64,000 nucleotides of DNA from Carex sylvatica (Eukaryota > Streptophyta > Magnoliopsida > Poales > Cyperaceae): NCBI GenBank assembly GCA_964058845.1, contig CAXKVR010000318.1:1-64000 (forward strand), written 5' to 3'. The notes beneath the pieces are model-generated. The model was not told where the DNA came from. It worked only from the letters and a program-made list of their open reading frames with translations, and did no database searches. A program made the position numbers and the translations under genes. Positions 45,536 through 57,425 of this stretch are shown piece after piece (position 1 is the first letter of the stretch; each line of letters starts with the position of its first letter).

Positions 45536-46639
45536 GGTAATAGAAAAGTGCACCTAAAAGATGTTGTGACGTTTTAGGAGACGTAGGTCTTTATTTTGTC
45601 AAACTCTGTTATCACTCCGAGTGTCAAATTTATCTAAACTCATTTATTTACTTTTAATTGCAATTTATTTTTAATTTTGAACAATTAACGGTGCATTTAG
45701 TATAACACAAAGGAGCTCTATATCTTATCTTAATGGTCTTAAAAGTAAAGGGGCTTTGTAAAACAGATGAGCTCTCCCTAGACCAATTTATTTATAATTA
45801 AGTTTTAACTTCAAAAAAGAAAAATATAAAACAATTATCGGAGCAAAATCATGGAATTAAAGGATTAATTGCTGCGCAATAGTTAATGGTGCAAACCTGA
45901 ACCGTTTCAAACAACCAAATAATAATAAAGAGAAGTCATGAATAAGAAAAGACCCCCCCCATGATTTTGATATAGATGGAGCACATGCACACTGGTGCGT
46001 CCCACACACACAACAGTGTCATGAACTGGCACACCAAACTTGTTGACCTCTGCATGTTCTAAAAGTTTTTGTCAAAACAAATTTCAAAAATATATTTTTC
46101 TTTCTACATATTTCTCAAAAACGAAATTACAAAAATACATTTAATATTCAGAATAATTATTAAATTATGTCTCCTCCCAAATATTTTGTCTCACCCTATT
46201 AATTATTCTAACATTGCAGAAGAATTGTGAAACTTAATATTTTTAGGTCAAATCCAATTTGATTATTGTGCCTAGCAGAATGTCTACCTCCTAGCATAGT
46301 GATAAGATACATACCCGTTTAATTCTTTTTGGGGTGATGCTGAACCGAACGCTGAATTATTCAGTTGACCAAATTTTGACCGAATTAAACCCGAATAATT
46401 TCCGAATTTTACGAACTTTTCCCGAATTTTACGAATTTTTTTCAAATTTTTCCAAGAACAATTATTATTTTTGGTTTTTTTTTTGTTCCCTTGCAGGATT
46501 GAAATTTCTACTTCGGATAATTCCGAATTATTCTCGAATAATTAATTTTTGATCTCGTCAAACGGAACCCAAATAATTCATTTGTCACTATGCCTCCTAG
46601 TACAAAAAAAATTTAAAATGCAGCCCAACTTCAGAAAGA

Positions 46640-46721
<82 letters not shown>

Positions 46722-47444
46722 GAAAGTGTTATTTGATGTCACACGAAGCCAGTCGTTATGATTCAGCGAAATAAAAAAAAATGCTCCGCTCATGATTCAC
46801 AAAGAGAGAAAAAAAGAAGTCGTGTCTTAGAGTCAAATGACAAAAAAGAGGACTCGCGCCATAGTCTCAAAATCACACAAAGAAAATTCACATGCCTAGC
46901 CACATAGTAGAATTAATTGTGTGCTCTCACACCAAAGAGAAGAATCGATTGTTGTTTAAGGATAATGGCGTCAACACTTTATGTTCTCTCTAGTTGGCCG
47001 CTATAATTTTTAAATTGATACAAATCAATCTTGAAAGTAATCGGTTGTCCACTTAGACGCTGACGCGGACGACGCCACGTACTCCTCTTCTCCGCTCAAC
47101 TCTTCTCTCCTCCATCTCTATGAGTATGTGACTGTCAGCGAAAGAACTAACTCTAATTAAATTTTTTATCTTTGATTTGCTCTTTAAATGTTAATAATAA
47201 ATTAAATCATCAATTATGGGTTGAAAATTGAAATTGAAAGTATGCAAAATTATGGGTTGAATTGTGTTTATTATGTTGATTGTACTTTTTAATATCCCAT
47301 TAGATGTTAGATTTAAACTCAATTAGTACTATACTCTGACAGAAATTCTGAATTCACTCTTGTGTATTTGAAATGGTTAGTCTTGATATAAAAAAATGAT
47401 CAATTATTACTCTCAAAACCATTAAATAGACATGTATAATTTTG
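45536..47444. other. Intergenic DNA with microsatellite
   Basis: Apart from the (AAT)n array, it holds a C8 run (45953-45960) and a segment rich in CCGAATTTTACGAA and CGAATTATTC words (46380-46560), probably an old repeat. No gene. Confidence 0.5.
46641..46721. repeat. (AAT)27 microsatellite
   Basis: An uninterrupted AAT array of 81 bp. The poly-isoleucine frames over it on both strands are artefacts. Confidence 0.97.
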
Positions 47445-47928
47445 GAGAAGGGATCCAATTACAATATTTGTAAGTTATAACATCTTACAATAATTCAGTT
47501 TTATAATTTTTAAAGTTCACACAGTCGATCTAAACCGTTCAATATGATATCTATATTAAAATGTGTTTGGAGACCAAATTTTATATTTTTCTGAATTTTT
47601 TTACTATTTATTAAGTATTTTACAAAGCTGTTACTTTTAGATAATTTTGGATCGTTGAAAAACAATAGTTTTGTAAAATACTTAATAAATAGGGAAAAAA
47701 AATTAGAAAAATATAAAATTTATTCTCCAAACACATTTTAATAACAGTATTCGGTTATCGGACAGACAGGGTATCGCCAAGCGATTAATCCAGAAAATCC
47801 GTGACAGTTTGATTACCGCCAACTACTAAACAGTTATTTTTTACAACACTAGTTTGAACTTTAAAAATTACAAAATTAAATTATTGTAAGATGTTGTAAC
47901 TTAAAAATGTTACAAGTGGATCCTCCTC
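47445..47928. mobile_element. Foldback element, copy 6 (484 bp, carrying a nested repeat)
   Basis: GAGAAGGGATCCAATTACAA is mirrored by TTACAAGTGGATCCTCCTC. The core GTTTGGAGACCAAATTTTAT is mirrored as AAAATTTATTCTCCAAACAC. The loop has a mirrored AAGTATTTTACAAAG pair. The flanks ATAATTTTG and GTAATTTTG (47929-47937) match at 8 of 9. The right arm is broken at about 47743, where a 110-bp foreign repeat replaces about 35 bp of the expected mirror sequence. Confidence 0.88.
47744..47853. repeat. Nested dispersed repeat inside foldback copy 6
   Basis: CAGTATTCGGTTATCGGACA, then GGGTATCGCCAAGCGATTAA and CGTGACAGTTTGATTACCGC, match the repeat at 3018-3188 block by block in a shortened form. Its ends (CAGTAT.. 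/ ..ACACTA) suggest a hAT-like non-autonomous element. Confidence 0.6.
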
Positions 47929-47937
47929 GTAATTTTG

Positions 47938-48744
47938 AATTTATCATTAGCTTTTGATTCTGTAATGACAATCTCATCTACCATGCATATATCAACACAC
48001 ATGACACGCTGATCATCAAATAATCATTTCCTTCTTACATTTATTTCATGATAGAAATAAAACTAAATTATTGATTTTTTTTTTTACTTTAATGTTTCCC
48101 ATGTTATGCCGTATTCTTTTAATTAGGAGCAATTTTATTCTTATTTTAGATGTATGTTCATTGTGGTATGAAATGATTAAGGCTGATTAGTTGGCCGAAT
48201 ATTCAGATTTAATTAGAGGTCACACTGTCACATATATATATCGTTTGTGGAGGATATTTTGTATTTCTGAACAAATATATAATATTTCAGATTACAAACA
48301 TGCTCATTTTTACTATCATAATTTATATTCAACATTTTATAAGTAAATTGTAATAAAAATTGATATAATCATTTTTGTTAGAAGTGTATATATTTTTAAA
48401 AGTTAGTGTGCCTTCCATTCTATTTTGTTATATTGCAAGCAAGGCTGCTCCTACATTGGGAGCAGTGCATGTGCATAGATAATCACACGGACGTAAGAAA
48501 TACTACGTGACGTCATGACAAATTAGTATAAATCAAGTACGTGTCAGATGGGTCCCAGATCTAAGGTCAATAAAACTGTTGGAGGTCCCACATCCATTGT
48601 TTATTGATTTGCGCTCTCTCTCTCTCTCATGTCATGTGTCCCGTTGGTTTGTTCTCTTTTGTTTCCGTTTTTGGATAAGAAAATTGAAATCCGTTTTATA
48701 GTTTAAAGAGATCTGATTTGATCTTCATTTCTGTATAACAGAAG
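47938..48744. other. Intergenic DNA with a G-box/CRE-like cluster
   Basis: ACGTGACGTCATGAC (about 48505-48519) contains the TGACGTCA palindrome, and TACGTGTC follows about 30 bp on. A CT-rich run lies at 48613-48628. No reading frame follows that I can assign. Confidence 0.4.
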
Positions 48745-48752
48745 AGTGGGGC

Positions 48753-49291
48753 TAGTGTTATGAAAATACCCGACGGGTCCAAAACTGGATCGGACCGATC
48801 CAGACAGTGGTCAACTTATGGATCGGTCCGGACCGGTGTTAGAGACGGATCTAGCACAATTTTTGGTTGGTTTTCTCTACTATATTCAGACAAATCCCAC
48901 GGTTCAAAATCCGTGGACCAAATCAGATCGCCCCTTAACTCTAGAAACTCGGACCGAACTGTGATAAATTGGACCAAACCAGTGTAGAACTATACCAAAT
49001 CCGTGTAAAATTAGACCGGACCCACCCAAAATTGGACTAACCCGTCAAACCAGCCAAAAATTGAGCTAAACCGCTAGATTTAAACAATTTAATCAGTTTT
49101 TTAAATAAATAATAAAATAATGGACTGACCAAACCCAGATCGGACCAACCCATGTGAGTCTGTACCATAGTCCTTGAAACATGTTTGGGCCAATCATTTC
49201 AAACTAGACCTACTGAATTCGGACCGTACGTACCAACCCGTGGACTAGCAGGGTTTGGACCAGACCAGACCGGACCGTTTGGTCAACACTA
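48753..49291. mobile_element. hAT-like non-autonomous element, GGTCC/GGACC-rich (539 bp)
   Basis: The ends TAGTGTTATGAAAATACCCG and (inverted) TTAGTGTTGACCAAACGG share TAGTGTT. The flanks AGTGGGGC (48745-48752) and AGTAGGGT (49292-49299) match at 6 of 8. The interior is dense in GGACCGATCC/GGTCCGGACC words and encodes no transposase; the frame at 48760-48987 is a composition effect. Confidence 0.6.
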
Positions 49292-49299
49292 AGTAGGGT

Positions 49300-49560
49300 T
49301 AAAAATTTAAATGCATTGTTTTTTGTACTTTTTAAAATCTAAATGGTGGATCTAACTTGCTCAACATGATTTCTATATTCTAAATGGTGAATCTAACTTG
49401 CTCAACATGATTTCTATATTAAAATGTGTTTGAAATCGCAATTTATATATTTTTTATAATTTTTTGCAATTATTTCTAAATTGGTACAAAATCATTATTT
49501 TAAAAATATAAATTATGATTGGAGTGCAAAATAATAGTATATTTTAATTCTACTTATAAC
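49300..49560. repeat. Decayed relative of the foldback family, with a 41-bp tandem duplication
   Basis: GGGTTAAAAATTTAAATGCA on the left resembles the end of foldback copy 4, and AACATGATTTCTATATTAAA then ATGTGTTTG resembles the family core. A 41-bp unit starting CTAAATGGTG is repeated in tandem (49339-49379 and 49380-49420). The right arm is hardly recognisable. Confidence 0.5.
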
Positions 49561-50813
49561 AGAATTGTCAATGAAATTTAATGTAGTCTTTCAAATTATA
49601 ATATGAAGAAGGATTTGATAGTAAAATGAAAAGGAAAAAAAAACGAAAGTATCGCATTGGAGTGAGGTGAAAGCAAATTTTTTTATTTTATAAATTATTT
49701 TAAAATGATATAGTTTATTAAATGGATTGTATTTATATTTCAATTTTATACAAGTAACCGGAAAAAAAAACTCTATAAACCGCACAGTATCACGCCACAG
49801 AAAATCCGTATTTCTATAGGAATCAAATTCCTTTTAATAATAATTTCTATAAATAATAAAATAAAATATCCGTGAAAGCGTAGTCAGTGACGACTTGGAG
49901 TTTGTAGCCATTGCCATCTCATTGTGTACCTCAACATAATAATTTTTTCTTTAATTTATGACATTTACTATTTCGTCATTCGAACCAATATTACATGTAT
50001 TTCAAATTTCCCATGAATTTTAATCAATAATCAAAGAACTTTGATGACATGAGGGTTATATTATTGTTTTAATCATGATACAAATTTTGAAATACTCTGT
50101 TTACATAATAAATTATGTCCACTTCCACAAAAAATATGATTAACAAAGCACTATTATGAATTAAAATATATTAATACACTGGATCAGTTAAATCATAATT
50201 TATGGCAAAAAATTGTTCATAGTCATGATTTATTTATTATTTATTTTTTAATAATTGTTCATGATGAAAAATTGTTTACGGTGAGTTATTTAAAAAAAAC
50301 AAGAAAAGAACTCGATCTGCAAGTTTGAGATGGGTATTTCTACTCAAAATTATCTAGTTAAAATTCACACTTAAGAATTCAAAACTATATTCATACATGT
50401 TTACGTACAGATATTCATATATCAGATATCTGTAATTAATTTTTAGATACAGATTCAAATATGAATGGAATTAAAATACTTATGGAGCCAATTTCATTAT
50501 TCTTTTTAAAGAAAAATAACTAACATGTAAGGGTGGAGCCAGAAAATAAAATAGAGGTTGCGGCAAAATATTCAGAATATAACATAATTATATAATTATT
50601 TAAATACAAGAACTTTTTTTGTAAGTTTTTCTAAAAAAATGACAAGAAAAAACATAATTTGAAAAAAAAAAAAATTGGGCCAAGGTTTGAAAGTTCCTCT
50701 CCCTGACCTCACGTGGATCCGCCACATTAAATATGATTGAAAAAACACGTGTCATTCGTATAAGTACACTTAAAACGTGAAGAGCAATTGAATAGTAATT
50801 GACCAATACGTCC
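49561..50813. other. Intergenic DNA, AT-rich
   Basis: No gene or structured element recognised. Confidence 0.5.
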
Positions 50814-51235
50814 AGAGTACCTAATGTGCATTTGTATGCATATGGGCTGATATGTATATGATTTAAATTTGAAATTTTAAAATTTAAAATGTCGATTCGA
50901 ACCGTTCATCTTAATTTCCATATTAATATGAATTTGGAGACCAAGTTTTACATTTTTAAGAATTTTTTACTATTTATTAAGCCACTTTGAAAATTATTGA
51001 TCCAACGGTGGCTACTAATTTTACTGTTTTGTTAAGCCACCGTTGGATCAACAATTTTCAAAGTGGCTTAATAAATAGTAAACAAATTAAGAAAAATATA
51101 AAATTTGGTCTCCAAGCACATATTAATATGGAGAATAAGATGAACGGTTCGGATCGACGTTTTAGATTTTAAAATTTCAAATTTGAACCGTATGCATATC
51201 GGCCCATATGCTTACGAATGCACATTAGTCACTCT
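50814..51235. mobile_element. Foldback element, copy 7 (about 422 bp)
   Basis: AGAGTACCTAATGTGCATTT is mirrored by AATGCACATTAGTCACTCT. GCATATGGGC is mirrored as GCCCATATGC. The core TTTGGAGACCAAGTTTTACA is mirrored as AAATTTGGTCTCCAAGCACA. The loop AAGCCACTTTGAAAATTATT is mirrored and is almost the same as the loop of copy 1. I could not find a target duplication, so the ends may be off by a few bases. Confidence 0.82.
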
Positions 51236-52744
51236 CATGAACAAATGATTAAAAATCTTATCATGATAAACCATAGTTGGTAAGGATGATTACAACATAT
51301 TTGTATTATTGTTGAATTAGTTAAATCATAATTACTATTTGCTGATAATGTTGATTTAGTTTCTCTATAATGTCTCAATCTGAAAAAATTGTTTATGATA
51401 AGTTTTTTTTTTTCACAACTCTACAAGTTTGTGATGACTATAAGTTTCTATTTAAAATTATTTAGATAATATTTGCACTTAAGAAGTGTATATAATTTTG
51501 TAACTAGAAGAGGATCCAATGACTCCATTATTTGTAGCTCAGTCATGCGTCTATTTTTTTAATTTTCTACAAATAATAGAAATTATAAAATTATATATCA
51601 AAATAAGACTATTAGATGTGATCTATATTTTTTTTAGATGCACATGAAATTTATCACTTTGTGGTTTTATTTTTATGTGAATTAATAAGTTGAAAAATCA
51701 ATGTCCATAAATTAGTAATATCAATGTATTTTTGCAAACTCTTGATGATAGTCAAAATAAATTTAAAATATTATAAATATTTTACAATTATAGAGAAAAT
51801 GATAGTATCAAAAGTTATTTTCGAAACATAATTATATGTACTTAATACAAAAACTTTTAAGTTATAATACTCGTACAAACCTTAATTCATCTTATGTCCT
51901 GAGTAAATATGGCTCGTCAAATTTCTTTATATGACCCAAAACAATAATTTTTTATTCATATGTTTTTTTTTAATTATTAATTAAACTATAAAGACTGTTT
52001 AGTGAGCTTCTTTGAACTTGCCATAGCTAAATTAACGCGTATTTTAATATAAATATATGTTTAGTGAGCTTCTTTGAATTTTCTAGATCTTAAAAATTGA
52101 CGTGGCTTGATTAGATTATAATCAATAGATAGAGAATACTTTTCAATTCAATTAATTTCATTTTAAAAGGAAATTCCATTGCCAAATTTATAATGTTTTG
52201 GCATATGATAGGAACTTGATCATTTGTGAAATTGTAGATAATATTTAAATTTTTGGTATCTTCTTCAAATGAATTTCAGAGAATGGTAATTGCATTAATT
52301 ATTAATTTTAAGCCAGTGATAATTAACTGATGTCATTTATATATGATAAATTAATTTTAATTAAATATATAATATATGACATTCATTAGAATATCTTTCT
52401 CATTAGTTAATGATAAATATAAATTTAAAATTTGCATTTTCAAAATTGACCACGAGACAGTTGTTAAAACAAATGTAATTAATGAGACTGGACTTCAATA
52501 AGTATATACGAAGAAATTAACCAATGTGGATATACTTACAAATATTATAAAGATTAAATAACAATTCAAACTTACCAAATGGCATAATAAAAAATGTTGG
52601 TAAGACTACTTCTAATAATTACTTATTAATTGTTTCTAGATGACCATCGAATGCAGTAGGCGATATGACATGTAATTAAATGTTTTGGTTTTCTTTTTGC
52701 TGAGAGATATGTTTTTCTTTTGTTGAGAAATATATATATATAGG
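51236..52744. other. Intergenic DNA, very AT-rich
   Basis: No gene or repeat family that I recognise. Confidence 0.5.
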
Positions 52745-53146
52745 AATATGCTAGCATGCTATGCGTAGCATAGAGGGCCTCCGTGTAATGGCTCAATATT
52801 CAATTTTTCAAAATTCTAACAGTCGATCCGAACCGTTCATCTTGTTCTCCATATTAATATGTGTTTGAAGACCAAATTTTACATTTTTTAGAATTTTTTT
52901 ACTATTTTTTTAGATTTATTGAATTTTTTTTTTTTTTTATGATTCAAATTTGCTAAAAACAATGATTTTCAATAAATCTAAAAAAATAGTAAAAAAATTC
53001 CAAAAAATGTAAGATTTGGTCTCCAAACACATATTAATATGGAGGACAAGATAAACGGTTCGGATCGACCGTTAGGATTTTGAAAAATTAAATATTGAAC
53101 CGTTACACGGAGGCTCTCTATGCTACGCATAGCATGCTAGCATATT
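52745..53146. mobile_element. Foldback element, copy 8 (about 402 bp)
   Basis: The outer arm AATATGCTAGCATGCTATGC and GTAGCATAGAG is mirrored at 53117-53146. The arm itself contains short palindromes (GCTAGC, GCATGC, ATGCGTAGCAT). The core CTCCATATTAATATGTGTTT and GACCAAATTTTACATTTTTT is mirrored. The loop is built on ATAAATCTAAAAAAATAGT. The flanks are AT-rich and no duplication can be fixed. Confidence 0.82.
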
Positions 53147-54376
53147 ATATTTCTACTTTAATACTATATATGGTGCCTGTTTGCGTTTATAATTGTGCTA
53201 TGCGCCTATGTGTTCTTTTTTATTCCTAAAAGAAAATCTGAAGCTTACATATAATTCTCCGTAATAATTTTTGAGATAAAAGTTCGTGCATTATCTTTAT
53301 TTTAAATATTTATAAAGATTTTTTTTTTCAGATTTCAAATGTCATTTTATATAGAAGATAATTTTTTTTTTTATCGAAACTGTGAAATAAATTAGTAAGA
53401 AATTAGTCATATTGTTGTTGATTCTATCACTTCATGTCATATGTGTCAGTCATGATATGACGAGTTTTTTTTCGATTGAAAATGACACATCACGCAAACT
53501 GCTCCAGTCATATCATGTCACGTGTCCAATTCTGTCAACATTATTTTTTATTTATAATTAATTTTACAATAGTTTCTTATCAATTTAATATTTTAAAAAA
53601 AAATTCTATGAACTAACTTACATTCAAAAAAATAATTAGACATGACCGATATCACATGTGATCACGCTACATCATATGTGATCACGAGGTGACCATTCAC
53701 GTAGTGTGACTATCATTTGCTATTCTAATTACATTACGTGACGTACCATAACATGACATAACCAAGTTACGATGGATTAAAAACTACTAATATGCATATT
53801 ATTAATCCAATCCTTTCCATTTCTATTTAAAATGGAGACCACAATGTACAATCTGAATTTCTGATTCTATTGTGCTAGCCTTCCAGGAATCTAGGTTAGT
53901 CTCGACTCTCGACTCTCAAGGGGAACAGATATCTCTCCAGTTTTTACTATAAATGGAGAGGACAAGGAATCTCTCCAGTTTTTACTATAAGGGTAAAGTC
54001 AATGAGTTAATGATTTCCTAGGTTGATCACAAGAGGAAAACAGTTATCTGATGGGGTAGCTTTTCCAGGAATTTGACAGTGATTCCTAGTAAACAGTCAA
54101 AAATAATTGTGAGTGCCTTTTGTTCATACTACTTGGTGTATATTATACATCCAAACAATATACTAGGAGATTAAGAAAACAGAAATAATGCATCTAATAA
54201 TTGGAAGAATAGATAAATCTGTTCAACACAAAATTACAAAAGGCAATAACAATCTAGATAATGACACCTAGCTATCCCAAATCTATTCAAGGCTTCTCCC
54301 ACAAGTGCCTTCAAAACCACGGATCTTCTCTATGGGTCCCCATTTCTCTCACACCTTTCACCTCATTTCTCTAGCC
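53147..54376. other. Intergenic DNA upstream of the NAC gene
   Basis: Bases 53440-53770 are rich in ATGTCACGTG, GTGATCACG and CATGACAT words, like the repeats at 2868-3260 and 58161-58530. Bases 53930-53990 hold a tandem pair of ATCTCTCCAGTTTTTACTAT. The last few hundred bases are probably the NAC promoter. Confidence 0.5.
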
Positions 54377-54384
54377 TATATAAA
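54377..54384 (+). promoter_or_regulatory. TATA box of the NAC gene
   Basis: TATATAAA lies about 175 bp upstream of the ATG, followed by a CT-rich leader typical of plant 5' UTRs. Confidence 0.75.
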
Positions 54385-54556
54385 CCACCTCCCTCCTCCC
54401 CCTCCAAATCTTTATCCCACCTCAAATTCATTCCAATCTCTTGCGTTCTCTCTTTCTCTCTCTATTGAATTTCTTGGGTTTCCCAATTTCTCTCATAGGT
54501 TTTGAAGGAAATCCGGGGTTTTGTACTTTTGTCTCTGAATTTCAGTTTAAGTAATC

Positions 54557-55708
54557 ATGCAAGGAGCAATGCAGGAGCAAGATCAGGCGGCCATGAATTT
54601 ACCACCTGGCTTTAGGTTCCATCCGACGGATGAAGAGATCATAACGCACTATCTCTCGGCGAAGATCATGATGCGCACTTTCTCCCCTGCTGCCATTGGA
54701 GAGGTTGATCTGAACAAGTGTGAACCTTGGGACCTCCCAAGTAAGCAAATTTAATTTTCTTCCTTATATAGTCTTTCTTGAAAGCTATGCTTTGTTTGTT
54801 CTAATTTATTTCTTTCAAATTATGATTTACGAATATGAACTCATATTTTCTTTGGGTTTTTTTTTTTTTCCTGAATTGCAGACAAGGCAAAGATGGGGGA
54901 GAAGGAATGGTGGTTCTTCTGTCAGAGAGATAGGAAGTACCCAACCGGTACCCGAACCAATAGGGCTACCGAAGCAGGCTACTGGAAGGCCACCGGTAAA
55001 GACAAGGAGATTTTCCGGGGCAGAAACATCCTAATTGGCATGAAGAAAACCCTAGTTTTCTACACTGGCCGGGCCCCGCGAGGCGAGAAGACCAACTGGG
55101 TCATGCATGAGTACCGCCTCGAAGGCAAACTCCCCTTCTGCAACTACAATCAATCCATTAAGGTACTAACTTAATTATTTATTCCTGATTAATTTTTCCA
55201 AAGTCAAATTAATCGGTGCATTGTGTGATGCTATCTTATTAATTGCTTATCACCGGTTTGATCAATGCAGGATGATTGGGTGGTCTGTCGAGTCTTTAAA
55301 AAGCCTGGTGGTGTGCCGAAGAGAAACCCGGTTGCACCGGGCCTGGAGAGGCTCGACTCGTTCATTAACGAGTTATTGGAAATACCAACGCTCCCGCCTC
55401 TCGAAAATTATGAACCATCCTTCTACAGTTCTGGGGTGTTCGACATGACCTTTGACTGTCAGATGGGACCCTCCACCTCTTACATCCCGTGTGAAGAGCC
55501 GGCACAGACAAGCTACGTGCCCCATCAGGAGCCAATAAGGAGGCACTGCAAGGCCGAACAGTCAACAAATCAGCCGATTCCAAGCCCCTCGCATGAAACG
55601 GGTCTAAGCGAACTGATCGACCGCAACAACGAAATTTCATCAGTTCTCACCGGACGGCATGATGCTTCCAACGAGTTCGTCGAATGGGATGGCATCTGGA
55701 ATGTCTGA
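54557..55708 (+). CDS. NAC-domain transcription factor (NAC100/NAC087-like)
   Basis: Three exons, 54557-54740, 54882-55162 and 55271-55708, with GT-AG introns at the standard NAC positions, give 300 residues. NAC subdomains A-E occupy about residues 15-170: [19 protein letters not shown] (A), [17 protein letters not shown] (B), [20 protein letters not shown] and [18 protein letters not shown] (C), [20 protein letters not shown] then WVMHEYRL (D), and [11 protein letters not shown] (E). The family binds CGT[G/A]-type DNA as dimers in the nucleus. The closest look is to the NAC100/NAC087/NAC046 branch, which includes senescence and cell-death regulators. The C-terminal activation region is variable, Pro/Ser-rich, and ends [12 protein letters not shown] saw no miR164-like site in it. 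The upstream ATG at 54557 is in frame with a second at 54572 and a third at 54593; the first is chosen. Confidence 0.95.
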
Positions 55709-56531
55709 ATTAGGGGTCTAATTTGAAGAGATTAACTGGAATTCAGTATTTGGTAGCAGCTCTTTGATGGAAAGGTAGATTGTTAGTCTTCCTTGGACAG
55801 AGATGGTCTTCTGTAGTGGTGTTAGTCCCTCCTTGTATATAACAAATTCTATGGTTTGCTTAGTATTGATGTATTTGTAAGGGTTCTAGGGTTTGTTAAA
55901 ATGGCTATGTATATTTAGGTGTGATGGTTTAGTATCTAATGTTGTGTTAGAGGGGAAAAAAAGAAGATTATAGTAGCTATATTAAAAGTTCATAAGAAAA
56001 AAAAATATTGAGAGTAGCGATGCTAATGTAAATTTGTAATGCTGTTGTTTGAGTTAGACTATATATCTATATAAAGATTATTGTATAATATAAATTTGAT
56101 GTTATTTTGTGCTGTTATTTGAGTTTACACCATTTCTGGAACTTCTGGGTTCTGGCCATGGCAAATTGGCAACAAGTTCTCTTGATATATTCAACTATTT
56201 CATAAAATAGTTTCTTCGATAACAATTGGAATATATAATTACAGTGAATCATTGATATCATTGATATGTCTTCTTCACCAAATCTACCATGACATCTACC
56301 AAACACTGTCTCCATAGAAAGTTAGAAACTATAGATGAAGACTATTGTCCCCATAGTCTAGATTGGTCCTTTAACGGTACATTGTATCTTCTTGCACAAA
56401 CCCCGTGCCACAAATGAGAACATATATAAACTATACATAGTTATAAACCACATATATGATATATACCCTTGTCCTTCAAATATATAAATATATATATGCT
56501 AAAGTAAAGGCAACGAGAGAAGAGGTGCAGA

Positions 56532-56552
56532 TAGAGAGAGAGAGAGAGAGAG
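56532..56552. repeat. (AG)n microsatellite
   Basis: About ten AG units. Confidence 0.85.
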
Positions 56553-57425
56553 CAAGAGAGTGGTGCAATTTTCATGTGTGATTTGCTTTGGGAAATAGTT
56601 AGCTTACTTTCCATTCAAAGCAATGAGGTGGTGTTTTCTTTTAAAATTTCATTTTGTTTCAAAGACTTGGTGTGAGGAGAAGGACCGCCCTTTGCGCCCC
56701 CCTTGTGCTTCTTTCATGCATTAAATTCCGGGATAAGAGAATCTTATTTAACCATCGCTCCCTCTCCAGTTCAATCTATTTCCTTATCAAACTGGACATC
56801 TACGTTTCCCTACCAGATTTAGGAGCCGCTGGTATTTTGAGAAAATCAGCGACTAAGATAAGAGTTTTGCAAGTTTAAACATCATAATTGATAATCATAT
56901 ATATCTTTATACGGCACTGATGTCTTAAATTAGATGAAATTTATGCTAAATATCCACCAAATTTGACATAGATTACAGTAATTCACTCTAATATGTTTAT
57001 GTTATAAATATCATATTGTTTCATTTGGATACTTACGAAAAATATATTGTCATTTTAGATACATTGTTCGCTTACTTACTTAGTAAGATTGCTTTAGATT
57101 TGATGTGTTTTTGGCTTTTTACAATATAATTGAATACATTTTTACTTCTACACAAAACCGCTAATTAATTTTAGAAAAAACTAATGGCAAGAACTACAAA
57201 GGAGTAAACCATTTATGAACATCTAATCATTAATTTTGTTTTATATGCCATGCATTGTGACATTAAATTTATGTCAGTTGTAAAGAAAATTAGATTAATA
57301 TATGCGTTATATATTCTTTTCATAAAGATAAGATACACCAAACGATTTACTTATCTTAGAAGAAAATAGTACAATATATTGTTTAATTCTACACGGTAAT
57401 GACATCAAGATTTCTACCAACTTAA

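Noticed and set aside
46549..46793. Poly-isoleucine frames on both strands
   Set aside because: They are translations of the (AAT)n microsatellite.
48760..48987. 75-residue frame in the GGTCC-rich element
   Set aside because: The bias of the repeat keeps stops away; no domain and inside a non-autonomous element.
55271..55708. miR164 target site in the NAC gene
   Set aside because: The NAC type made it worth looking for, but I found no sequence resembling the known complementary site.
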